Shown here: in pieces, positions 26,182-34,502 of the stretch
Layout of the letters: each line of letters begins with the position of its first letter
Numbering within the stretch: the first letter of the stretch is position 1
NCBI GenBank assembly: GCA_913043235.1
Contig: CAJWLO010000014.1
Location: forward strand, 1-61,482
Source: an uncultured Fidelibacterota bacterium
GTDB lineage: Bacteria; Fidelibacterota; Marinisomatia; Marinisomatales; UBA1611
DNA length: 61,482 nucleotides
Direction: 5' to 3'
Program-made: the position numbers and the translations under genes
The notes under the pieces: generated by a model
What the model saw: the letters and a program-made list of their open reading frames with translations, nothing else
Told to the model about the DNA's origin: nothing
The model's database searches: none

Positions 26182-27215
26182 TATGAGAGTACATTGTTTT
26201 TTTGAGCTAGTTCAGCTGCGATATGGATTATTTGGTCTTCTTGGCCTCCAACTAGTTTCCGTTCTCCACACTCCAGTAGGATATCTGTTCCGGATACTTT
26301 ATATTGATCTGCTGCTTGATATGCGTGTTTTAGAAAACTCGAATAAACACCAGCGTATCCCATTATAAGAGATAATCTATCCAGTGCGCACTCATTATCC
26401 ATTATTGGGCGCACCACTGTTTCTGCTACATCAAACATTTTGAGTACATTTACACCAGTTTTAATATCTATTTTTTCACAGATTGCAATTAATGCTTCCA
26501 GCGGAGTATTCCCAGCTCCTGCTCCAAAGCTTCGGGTGCTGCCATCAATCTGTACTGCTCCAGAGCGGATAGCAATTATTGAATTTGCAATGGCTATCCC
26601 TAGATTTTGATGTCCATGGAAACCAACCTGAGCGTCATTTCCTAATTCTGTAACAAGTGCTGATACACGATCACTGGTTTGTTCTAATATCAAGGCACCA
26701 GCTGAATCAACCACATACACGCACTGGCAACCTGCGTCAGCCATAATACGAGCTTGCCCTGCGAGATGCTCCGGTTCTACTGTATGCGCCATCATTAAAA
26801 AACCAACGGTTTCCAATCCTATTTCTCTGGCTAGACCAAAATGCTGCTCAGAAATATCTGCTTCAGTGGAATGAGTTGCAATACGAATAATAGAACCACC
26901 AATGTCCTTGAATTTTACAATATCATCTTTGGTTCCAAGCCCTGGAAGCATAAGAGCTGCAATTTTAGAGTTTGTTGATGATTCGATGGCAGCATTGATT
27001 AATTCCGTTTCGTTTACACTTGAAAAACCATAATTAAAAGAAGAACCACCCAGTCCATCCCCATGAGAAACCTCAATGACAGGCATACCAGCATTATCTA
27101 GTGCGGTTACAACATTTTTTACATTATCTATAGTGAACCGGTGGGCTTTTGCATGGGACCCATCACGCAGAGAAGTATCTGTTAAGCGGATCTGTATTTT
27201 TTCTGAGAATGTCAT
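26181..27215 (-). CDS. dmpG: 4-hydroxy-2-oxovalerate aldolase
   Basis: 344 residues. [18 protein letters not shown] is the DxxLRDG start motif with catalytic Arg and metal Asp. [16 protein letters not shown] holds the metal HxH, and [13 protein letters not shown] follows. It cleaves 4-hydroxy-2-oxovalerate to pyruvate and acetaldehyde and in known systems channels acetaldehyde to the dehydrogenase, whose gene overlaps it by ATGA. Confidence 0.95.
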   Translation of the reverse strand: MTFSEKIQIRLTDTSLRDGSHAKAHRFTIDNVKNVVTALDNAGMPVIEVSHGDGLGGSSFNYGFSSVNETELINAAIESSTNSKIAALMLPGLGTKDDIVKFKDIGGSIIRIATHSTEADISEQHFGLAREIGLETVGFLMMAHTVEPEHLAGQARIMADAGCQCVYVVDSAGALILEQTSDRVSALVTELGNDAQVGFHGHQNLGIAIANSIIAIRSGAVQIDGSTRSFGAGAGNTPLEALIAICEKIDIKTGVNVLKMFDVAETVVRPIMDNECALDRLSLIMGYAGVYSSFLKHAYQAADQYKVSGTDILLECGERKLVGGQEDQIIHIAAELAQKNNVLS

Positions 27216-28093
27216 TCAGGAACACTTTTACTCATGGATTTTGAAATCTCTTCACCTACTTTTACTGCAGCAGCAGTCATAATGTCTAGGTTGCCTGCGT
27301 AGGTAGGTAAATAATCACCTGCACCTTCTACCTCAATAAATATTACCACCCGCTCTTCACTGTACTGGGGTTCCGCAATCAATCGGTAGCCCGGAACATA
27401 GGATTGAATATCCTTTTCCATAGTGTAAATTGATTGAGTTATAGTTTCCTTCTCGTATTCTTCTGGCAGAGAACAAAAGATGGTATCCCTCATAATAAGA
27501 GGCGGTTCGGCAGGGTTTAATATCATAATAGCCTTCCCTTCATCAGAACCACCTAAGATCTCTACACCATGCGCAGTAGTTCTGGTAAATTCATCAATGT
27601 TCTGGCGTGTGCCTGGTCCTGCGGACCTAGAAGCCACCGTTGCCACAATCTCTGCGTATTTCACATCAATAACTCGAGACACGGCGTACACCATAGGAAT
27701 AGTAGCCTGACCACCACAGGTCACCATGTTTACATTATCTTCAGAAATATATTCAGTTAGATTCACGGAAGGTATAACGTAAGGGCCACAAGCAGCGGGG
27801 GTGAGATCGATAGCCCGGATACCTGCATTTTTGTATTTAGGTTCATTTTGTTTGTGAACGTGAGCTGAAGTTGCTTCAAAAACCAGATCTGGCTTTGAAT
27901 TTTGGTCTAGGAGCCAATCAACTCCTTCATGAGATGCCTCTAGACCTAATATTTTTGCTCTCTTTAACCCATCACTGTCTGGGTCAATACCAATCATGTA
28001 TTGTGGTTCGATCTCATTTGATTGAATTAGTTTATACATTAAATCTGTACCAATATTTCCTGAACCTACAATTGCTGCACTATGTTTATACAT
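27212..28093 (-). CDS. dmpF: acetaldehyde dehydrogenase (acylating)
   Basis: 293 residues. [16 protein letters not shown] is the NAD-binding loop. [17 protein letters not shown] contains the catalytic Cys, and [15 protein letters not shown] is typical of DmpF/MhpF. Converts acetaldehyde plus CoA to acetyl-CoA and forms a complex with the aldolase. It ends the route from tryptophan to central metabolism. Confidence 0.95.
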   Translation of the reverse strand: MYKHSAAIVGSGNIGTDLMYKLIQSNEIEPQYMIGIDPDSDGLKRAKILGLEASHEGVDWLLDQNSKPDLVFEATSAHVHKQNEPKYKNAGIRAIDLTPAACGPYVIPSVNLTEYISEDNVNMVTCGGQATIPMVYAVSRVIDVKYAEIVATVASRSAGPGTRQNIDEFTRTTAHGVEILGGSDEGKAIMILNPAEPPLIMRDTIFCSLPEEYEKETITQSIYTMEKDIQSYVPGYRLIAEPQYSEERVVIFIEVEGAGDYLPTYAGNLDIMTAAAVKVGEEISKSMSKSVPE

Positions 28094-28096
28094 GTA

Positions 28097-28882
28097 TTAT
28101 ATAAAACTTACTTCTACTTTTCCCATTCTATCGTAGTGGGCAATAATATGATCTCCTTTTTTAACATCAAATGCTTTTGTACAAGATCCAGGTAAAATAA
28201 CATGACCTGGTTCTAGGACGACCCCAAATTGGTGGACTTTATTCGCAAGCCATGCCACCGCTATAGTGGGATCATTTAATACCCCACCCATTGCACCAGT
28301 ATCAATAATTTCTCCATTTTTTGTTAGATTTGCCCCAATTAACCTTGGAGAACATAATCTGGGATTAGTTTTTTCTCCGCCAAGTATCACCCCAGCGGAT
28401 GATGCATTATCTGCAATAGTATCTACAAGTTTTATGTTCCAGTTCTTAATTCTGCTATCAATTAATTCAATTGCTGGTTGAATATATTCTGTTGAGTTTA
28501 GGACATCTTCCACAGTACAACCTGGTGCAGGAAGAGCTTTTCCTAAAATATATGCTATTTCTACTTCTACCCTTGGGGTTAGGTAATTTTTTAAATTGAT
28601 GTTGCTTCTGTTTTTATGAAAAAAATCATCTAGTAAATGACCGTAATCTGGTTCATTTACATTCATCATTTTCTGCATAGCCTTAGAAGAAAGTCCGACC
28701 TTATGACCTTGGATTGCTCTTCCCGCCGTAAGTTTCCTTTTAATATTGATCAGTTGGATTTCGTAAGCATGGTCAACTTCTAATTGTGAATATGTTTCAG
28801 TAATTGGTTCAATAGCTTGTTTATTATTTTCAGCTTCCCATAATAGGTTCGCTACTTTGTTTGTGAGTTTCATTTCATCCAT
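28097..28882 (-). CDS. dmpE: 2-oxopent-4-enoate hydratase
   Basis: 261 residues from the ATG at 28882; a TTG three codons earlier (28891) is possible. IQGHKVGLSSKAMQKMMNV, PRVEVEIAYILG, AIELIDSRIKNW, DTIADNASSAG and GHVILPGSCTKA match the MhpD/TesE hydratases. It adds water to give 4-hydroxy-2-oxovalerate. It lies three bases upstream of the acetaldehyde dehydrogenase gene. Confidence 0.92.
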   Translation of the reverse strand: MDEMKLTNKVANLLWEAENNKQAIEPITETYSQLEVDHAYEIQLINIKRKLTAGRAIQGHKVGLSSKAMQKMMNVNEPDYGHLLDDFFHKNRSNINLKNYLTPRVEVEIAYILGKALPAPGCTVEDVLNSTEYIQPAIELIDSRIKNWNIKLVDTIADNASSAGVILGGEKTNPRLCSPRLIGANLTKNGEIIDTGAMGGVLNDPTIAVAWLANKVHQFGVVLEPGHVILPGSCTKAFDVKKGDHIIAHYDRMGKVEVSFI

Positions 28883-28909
28883 TATATTCAATTAGAATTA
28901 TTGGAAAAG

Positions 28910-29974
28910 TCAACCTTTAAACGCGTATTTTTTGGCGTAGGCTACAGGATCCCACTTCTGTGATGCATGATTTTCATCTTCTTGGGAATGAACAGTTTCT
29001 GGACGTGTTTGAACAATAGTTATGGGATCATTTTTTTTCCGATTTTTCTTCACAACCCATTCAACATCGACTGGATAACCATATTTTTTTTCAATGGCCA
29101 TTACCGTTTTACAAATAGTAATGATCTCTTCTTCATTCAATATTGCTGCTTGGCGGAATAGTTTTGGCATTTTTTGTTCAAAAACCATTCCTTCTGAATA
29201 ATCAAAGGCCGAAACGATCTTTTTATTAGAAATTTGATGTTCAAGTATTCTGAGATCTGTTTTCCCAACTTCAATATGATCAGGAGTTACAATACCTTGA
29301 ACAACAGATTCTCCCCATCCCCAGTTTCCTTCAATAACCATGCGGTCTTTTGAACCTGTTACCGGATGTATGGAAAAAGCGACACCGGAAACCCTGGCAT
29401 GTATTAATTCTAATACTCCCACAGCCATAGGACTATCTTCATGTGATAATCCATTTTTTAATCTATAGGAAAGAGCACGTGCAGTAAATAAACTGGACCA
29501 ACATTTTCTTAACGCTCGTACCAACTGTTTCTTACCGGTTACTCCAAGGTAAGTATCAAACTGTCCTGCAAAGCTGGATTCAGCGCTATCTTCTCCTGTG
29601 GCTGATGAACGCACGGCTGTAGGTAGATTAATATCAAAACAATTAAATGAAAGCTGGTTGTAAGCTTTTTTCAATTCACGTCTTATTTCTACAGGGATTT
29701 CAGATTTTTCTATAATATTCCGAATTTCATTGGAGATACTTTTTACTTGATCCAGATCATCTTCGTTAGTGATTAATTCAATTTTGTCATCAATTATCTT
29801 TTCAAGGCCATTAGACGTCAAAAATAACTTGAACGCATCTGTTGAAACCACGAAGCCATCGGGAACTTTCAAATTCATTTTTTGTAGTTCCCCTAGCCGG
29901 GCCACTTTTGACCCGGCTAAAGGAATTGAATTATCATCAAGGTCTTTTACCCAGATAATAAAATGGTATTCCAC
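28910..29974 (-). CDS. ATP-grasp subunit of a split PEP-synthase-like dikinase (phenylphosphate synthase subunit 2-like)
   Basis: 354 residues from a GTG start at 29974. It is a stand-alone PPDK/PEP-synthase N-terminal domain. SKVARLGELQKMNLKVPDGF opens the fold, PTAVRSSATGEDSAESSFAG is the ATP-binding signature, GVAFSIHPVTG the middle motif, and DVEWVV plus IVQTRPET close it. No swivelling His domain is present; that is on the separate gene nine bases upstream. The size and split match protein 2 (about 40 kDa) of Thauera phenylphosphate synthase. It probably passes the beta-phosphate of ATP to the His of its partner. Substrate unknown. Confidence 0.85.
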   Translation of the reverse strand: MEYHFIIWVKDLDDNSIPLAGSKVARLGELQKMNLKVPDGFVVSTDAFKLFLTSNGLEKIIDDKIELITNEDDLDQVKSISNEIRNIIEKSEIPVEIRRELKKAYNQLSFNCFDINLPTAVRSSATGEDSAESSFAGQFDTYLGVTGKKQLVRALRKCWSSLFTARALSYRLKNGLSHEDSPMAVGVLELIHARVSGVAFSIHPVTGSKDRMVIEGNWGWGESVVQGIVTPDHIEVGKTDLRILEHQISNKKIVSAFDYSEGMVFEQKMPKLFRQAAILNEEEIITICKTVMAIEKKYGYPVDVEWVVKKNRKKNDPITIVQTRPETVHSQEDENHASQKWDPVAYAKKYAFKG

Positions 29975-29983
29975 TATTGTTAC

Positions 29984-31708
29984 TTATTGATTTTTGAAAA
30001 CCGTGACAATACCTTTGGTTCCATCTACTTCAATTTCATCACCAGTATTAATTACTGTTGTTGCTAAGCCAACACCTACAACACAAGGGATTCTGTATTC
30101 TCGACTGATTATGGAAGCATGAGTTAGGGTTCCACCCCCATCGCAAACACAGGCAGCAATTTTAGCAAAAGCTGGAGTCCAATTGGGTGATGTCGCTTCA
30201 CAAACTAGAATTTCTCCCGGTTCGATTTTATGCAGTTCTCCCGCATTATGAAGTACTCGCGCTTTCCCGGTAACAGTGCCCTTAGAAGCAGCAACGCCTG
30301 TGAGCGTTTGCACATCCTGCCCTTCTGCCTTCATTGCATTAAAGAAATGATGATGCATCCCAAAAATTTCAATCATGATTGGGTCCGCTACTTCTTCAGG
30401 AATAAAACCAAGTACTTTTGGCATACTTGGACGTTTTTCTTCCCAGTGATCATAGTAATCGCGTCGATCTTTTATCATTTGCTTGCAGTCTGACATTGAT
30501 TTTGAACCATTAACTATTTCCATAAGCTCAGGATAGAACAAGAACAGTGTATCATCTTTGTTCTCACAACCTATTGCTTCTCCTAAAGCCAAACAGGCTT
30601 TTCGCATAGGAATAGTTGCTCGTAGATCAATATAGTAATTGTGCTCATCATTCCACCATGCAAAATTTGCATGTTGACACGCACCCAAAGCGCTATTAAA
30701 CTTTTCCTGTTCTTCTGTTGTAATCTTAGATCTGGCATTTTCAATCGCTTCTTCACGTTCTTCAACTGATGCTTTTTGGGCTGCTTCGAAATCATGTGAT
30801 TCTTCTTTCATTAAGAACGTTTTGATTGTCCCAAGTGGTGATGTAGGATCTTCAATCCAGGATGCTAGATTTATATCAGAAATTCCTTCCGTTCTATGAC
30901 CATATTTTTGAAGGAATTCGTTAAACGAAGACATCCAGGATGAAGCTCGACTATCATTGTCCAGGGCAGTCTTTAAGTTTTCAGCATCATTGGATTCGAA
31001 TAGATCTATAATGTCTTGAGATTTTACTTTATCTGTTAGTTCCCAAAGGCCGCGATCGCATTCAAGTATTTTGGTATCATATCCTTGCAAAAACTTGGAT
31101 ATTTCACCAGGATCAATACTGAGTTCACTACAGACACCATAAAATCCTAGATAGTTTGCAAGCAAGGGGTACATCATCTCAAAATGGATTTCCCAAGCTC
31201 GTTTATGGAATATTCTAGCATCTACGAGATACTGACCAAGTTCTTCAATGGATTTCCCTGATGAATCATAATTCTCAAAGTATTCCAATCCCATATCCAA
31301 TTCCCAGACACGGTCTTTCCAAATATCTGGAAAATTTTCTAAGAACGGTGGAAGATTTTTTTCAATTCGTGCGCCTCTGAATCCCATTTCCCATTCTGAT
31401 GTTACAGGAACTTCTGAAGCATATACATGTGTTCCTCCCAAACGTTGAACAATACCTTTACCAGGAGGTAAAGGTAGTCCTTGGGCAGCAGCTTGTGTAC
31501 TCCAAGAATACCCATCTTCAAGAAAAGTAATTCCCATAGGAGATAAGCCTTTTGGCCAGTGAAAGTCCAAAAACCAAAAGCGCTTTTCATCCTCTTTATT
31601 AAAAGTATTAATTGGTTCAGTGCACCAAGCTGAATGACCATATTCTGGTTTAAACCCAGGATACCACTCATCTGTAATGAACTCGTCTACAGGTATAATA
31701 TTTGCCAT
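29984..31708 (-). CDS. phosphohistidine (swivelling) subunit of a split PEP-synthase-like dikinase (phenylphosphate synthase subunit 1-like)
   Basis: 574 residues. The C-terminal mobile domain (about 475-574) has CDGGGTLTHASIISREYRIP with the phosphorylatable His530, as in PEP synthase and rifampin phosphotransferase. The large N-terminal part (1-470) starts with an aromatic-rich segment (HWPKGLSPMGITFLEDGYSW) and would form the substrate side. There is no ATP-grasp domain. Size resembles protein 1 (70 kDa) of phenylphosphate synthase, but the 24-kDa CBS-domain third subunit has no counterpart here. It may phosphorylate an aromatic or keto-acid substrate with ATP; that is inference from domain split and context. 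Confidence 0.82.
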   Translation of the reverse strand: MANIIPVDEFITDEWYPGFKPEYGHSAWCTEPINTFNKEDEKRFWFLDFHWPKGLSPMGITFLEDGYSWSTQAAAQGLPLPPGKGIVQRLGGTHVYASEVPVTSEWEMGFRGARIEKNLPPFLENFPDIWKDRVWELDMGLEYFENYDSSGKSIEELGQYLVDARIFHKRAWEIHFEMMYPLLANYLGFYGVCSELSIDPGEISKFLQGYDTKILECDRGLWELTDKVKSQDIIDLFESNDAENLKTALDNDSRASSWMSSFNEFLQKYGHRTEGISDINLASWIEDPTSPLGTIKTFLMKEESHDFEAAQKASVEEREEAIENARSKITTEEQEKFNSALGACQHANFAWWNDEHNYYIDLRATIPMRKACLALGEAIGCENKDDTLFLFYPELMEIVNGSKSMSDCKQMIKDRRDYYDHWEEKRPSMPKVLGFIPEEVADPIMIEIFGMHHHFFNAMKAEGQDVQTLTGVAASKGTVTGKARVLHNAGELHKIEPGEILVCEATSPNWTPAFAKIAACVCDGGGTLTHASIISREYRIPCVVGVGLATTVINTGDEIEVDGTKGIVTVFKNQ

Positions 31709-31779
31709 TTTTATTCCTTCCTTTTTTTATTTACCATTTAACCATAGAATAATAATCTATGATTTGGTATGCGAAATTT

Positions 31780-32499
31780 TTACCAACTTACACTTTCGAA
31801 TGCGTCCCAGCATCTTCGTGCAGATTCTGCTCCTGCAAAATAGGAGGCCTTTGCACTTCGGCGTTTTTCTTCTGTATCTAAATATTTTTCCGCCATTTCT
31901 CCCATTCCACCACCGTGGTCTTCATCAACTGCAATATGAACAGTATGAAATTTGTAATCATCAGGTTTCAATATATCTGAATAATGTTCTTCAAATCCCT
32001 TTACTACTTTAGTATAAGCTTCGGGTATTTGTTCTTCAATGGCCATCAATGCCCCAAAAATCATTTCATACCATGGTCTCTGATGGGCATAGTTAAAGAG
32101 AAGACTCTCCGAAAGGACAGCATCTGCATTTGGAATTGCAGAAGTAATCGCTTCATCAGGAGCTCCCAAAGCTCTGGTAAAATGAAATAACCAATCCAAA
32201 TGACTTTTCCCTTCTCCCCCAAATAGTTTCTTTTGCTCAGTGCCTAATACCTCTTCTGAAATATTATCAATAACATCGTTGGTCATTTCATAGGGAATAC
32301 GACCAACCCATACACTCAAGAATCTCCTGGTATGGTATGTGACTCCCCAATAGTGTTGCCGGGCCCATCCAACTAAGTCTTCTTTGGTTGCTTCGCCTCG
32401 AGACACTTTTTCAACCCATGTTGCATTTTTTAATCCTCTTTTTGAAGAAATTAAATCAGCTTTCATTTCATCCACGAACGCATTACCATCAAATGCCAT
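31780..32499 (-). CDS. haem-oxygenase-like (TenA/PqqC/CADD-fold) putative diiron oxidase
   Basis: 239 residues, all-helical. Candidate diiron ligands in the order expected for the HDO superfamily: Glu82/83 (NISEEVLG), His100 (GEGKSHLDW), Glu155/156 (MAIEEQIP), then His188-x3-Asp192-x2-His195 (HIAVDEDH). The HxxxDxxH motif is what separates oxygen-activating HDO members (CADD, UndA, SznF types) from TenA thiaminases. The substrate cannot be read from sequence. It is the first enzyme gene after the IclR regulator, whose stop it overlaps by 11 bases, and lies just before the split dikinase. That suggests it acts at the entry of a branch. Confidence 0.78.
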   Translation of the reverse strand: MAFDGNAFVDEMKADLISSKRGLKNATWVEKVSRGEATKEDLVGWARQHYWGVTYHTRRFLSVWVGRIPYEMTNDVIDNISEEVLGTEQKKLFGGEGKSHLDWLFHFTRALGAPDEAITSAIPNADAVLSESLLFNYAHQRPWYEMIFGALMAIEEQIPEAYTKVVKGFEEHYSDILKPDDYKFHTVHIAVDEDHGGGMGEMAEKYLDTEEKRRSAKASYFAGAESARRCWDAFESVSW

Positions 32500-33331
32500 G
32501 TTTTACTCCTGTAGTTTTATTTATTACTATATATGGGTAAATGCCCCCAATTTCTTTTGTGATTCTTTTTCCGGCATCAAGTACTTTTTGAGTGAGGATG
32601 TTTTTTTTATTGATCATCCTATCTTTTAGGCCCGAGACACTTATCGCAGCAACTGGATTGCTATTTGAATCAAATACTGGTGTAGCCACACAATAAAGAT
32701 GATCTGCAAATTCTTCGTTATCGATACTAATAAAGGATTCGCGGATCAAATCCAACTCCAAATTCAATTTATTTGCCGAAACCGAGGTGTTCTCTGTCCT
32801 TTTTTTTAACTTTTGATATGTATAATACACGCTCATGTAATCATCATCCATGAATGCTAGAAATGCCTTTCCAACCCCAGTACAATACATTGGTAGCTTA
32901 GAACCAATAGAAGAAGAAATTTGAATACTCTGTAAACACTCTTCTTTTAATATATATAATACTTCGACTTTATCGCGAATAACCATATGTGCTGATTCCT
33001 GAACAACTTCAGCCAAGTTATGAAGAATGGGCTGTGCTTTATTTGCCAATGATTGGTTTACATCTACCTTAATACCTAATTCGAATAATTTAATTCCTAA
33101 TTTATATGTTCCATTTTGTTCTTTTTCCAAAATACCAATTTGGTTGAGTGAATTTAAAAATCGAAGTACTGTTGATCGGTTCATGCCTGTTATCAAGCAA
33201 ATATCACGAACACGTTGATACGGATTATCTAGCGAAAAACAATCGAGGATATCGAATGTCTTTAATACAGAACCATTTTGTAATGTTAAATTTTTATTAT
33301 GAGATCGACCATCTATTAAATTTGTATTCAT
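32489..33331 (-). CDS. IclR-family transcriptional regulator
   Basis: 280 residues. N-terminal winged helix (about 20-85; RVRDICLITGMNRSTVLRFL is the recognition region) and C-terminal IclR effector domain (LPMYCTGVGKAFLAF, FADHLYCVATPVFD, AAISVSGLKDRM). Members often govern aromatic catabolic operons and bind a pathway metabolite. It is the first gene of the operon that runs to kmo and probably controls itself. The double palindrome at 33512-33545 upstream is the likely operator. Confidence 0.92.
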   Translation of the reverse strand: MNTNLIDGRSHNKNLTLQNGSVLKTFDILDCFSLDNPYQRVRDICLITGMNRSTVLRFLNSLNQIGILEKEQNGTYKLGIKLFELGIKVDVNQSLANKAQPILHNLAEVVQESAHMVIRDKVEVLYILKEECLQSIQISSSIGSKLPMYCTGVGKAFLAFMDDDYMSVYYTYQKLKKRTENTSVSANKLNLELDLIRESFISIDNEEFADHLYCVATPVFDSNSNPVAAISVSGLKDRMINKKNILTQKVLDAGKRITKEIGGIYPYIVINKTTGVKHGI

Positions 33332-33713
33332 TAAAATAGTCTTATTGTATTAAAACTTGCCAAAATATATTTGGTTAATAAATAGCATGTCACTTAATTA
33401 TAATCATTTTTTAGATTGTTTCTTTCACAGATAAAAGAGTTTATAGATAATCTTGAATTTTTTATCTATCTAAAATAAAAACCAATTTTATAATTAGATA
33501 TTCAATCTTTAGTTTAATTATTAAACACAAAGTTTAATAATTAACTAGTAAATTTTAGTAATCGTTTATAGTAGCAATCAATAAAAAAATAAAATAATTA
33601 AAAAAAATGATGAAATATATATTTTAAATATACCATGACCTTTGTTAGCATGTATTCAAAGGTCACTATAGAACAAATTTATTTTATATACTGAAATTCA
33701 ATCTATTTTTATA
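33332..33713. other. AT-rich control region between the SDR gene and iclR
   Basis: 382 bases with no gene. It holds the paired palindromes described separately and many TATAAT-like strings. It should contain the promoter of the large iclR-to-kmo operon. No clear GC-rich terminator for the upstream tdo-SDR transcript is seen, so read-through is possible. Confidence 0.6.
33512..33545. promoter_or_regulatory. paired palindromes, candidate IclR operator
   Basis: GTTTAATTATTAAAC (33512-33526) is a perfect 7-1-7 palindrome. After five bases comes GTTTAATAATTAAC (33532-33545), a near copy of the same box. The centres are about two helical turns apart, and the pair also forms one larger inverted repeat. 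Position is about 185 bases upstream of the iclR start. Confidence 0.6.
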
Positions 33714-34502
33714 TCAAGCACCAAAGCGTCCTCCATCAATAGTTAGATTATGTCCATTAATATAACTTGCAGAGTCTGAAGCGAGAAAAGTCACTGCACT
33801 GGCAATCTCTTTAGGTTTTGCCAATCGTCTTAAGGATATATTATCAGTCCATATTTTAATGATATCTTGTACTGTTGTTCCCATTGACACAGCCTTATTT
33901 TCAGCTAGTTTCTGGAGTCTTGCAGTTTCTGTGTATCCTGGTAAAATATTATTAACTGTGATTCCAAATTTCCCTAATTCTAGTGCTAGAGTTTTTGACC
34001 ATTGTGCTACGGCACCTCGAATCGTGTTCGATACACCTAAACCAGGTATTACTTGATTTACAGACATAGATATAATATTAATAATACGACCAGAGCCCAA
34101 TGTTTGCATACCTGGTACCACAGCCTTGGCCATTATCTGATTACAAATTAAAAGCCGTTCAAAGGCAATTCTAAATTCATCTTCATCAGCATCAATCAGT
34201 GGTCCGCCATGTGGACCACCAGAATTATTAACGAGTATATGGTAAGTATAACAGCTTTCTTTTAAATGTTCTTTTATTATATGTTTTAATTCATCTGGTT
34301 GATTGAAATCTGCACAAAGGGTAGAATGATTTTGTTTATGTTCTGTGGATAATTCGGTTAAAGTATTATATAATTTGTCTTTATTACGTGCCACCAATGT
34401 TATGCTTGCACCACTTTCTGCCATCAATAGTGCTGATGCCTTTCCAATTCCATCAGTACTTCCACAAACTATAGCTCTCTTTCCTTGAAGATTGGAATCC
34501 AT
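33714..34502 (-). CDS. SDR-family oxidoreductase, atypical active site
   Basis: 262 residues. CGSTDGIGKASALLMAESG is the TGxxxGIG cofactor loop, and NNSGGPHGG and IDGGRFGA are standard SDR segments. After the catalytic-region Ser (IISMSVNQ), the usual YxxxK is replaced by SNTIRGAV (Asn and Arg), as in a divergent FabG-like subgroup. Activity is therefore uncertain. It is coupled to tryptophan dioxygenase by a TAATG overlap, so a role beside the kynurenine pathway is likely but unnamed. Confidence 0.82.
   Translation of the reverse strand: MDSNLQGKRAIVCGSTDGIGKASALLMAESGASITLVARNKDKLYNTLTELSTEHKQNHSTLCADFNQPDELKHIIKEHLKESCYTYHILVNNSGGPHGGPLIDADEDEFRIAFERLLICNQIMAKAVVPGMQTLGSGRIINIISMSVNQVIPGLGVSNTIRGAVAQWSKTLALELGKFGITVNNILPGYTETARLQKLAENKAVSMGTTVQDIIKIWTDNISLRRLAKPKEIASAVTFLASDSASYINGHNLTIDGGRFGA

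Noticed and set aside
31780-32499. TenA thiaminase linked to thiN
   Set aside because: The protein has the HxxxDxxH and Glu set of diiron HDO enzymes, and thiN is more than 4 kb away in a different transcript.
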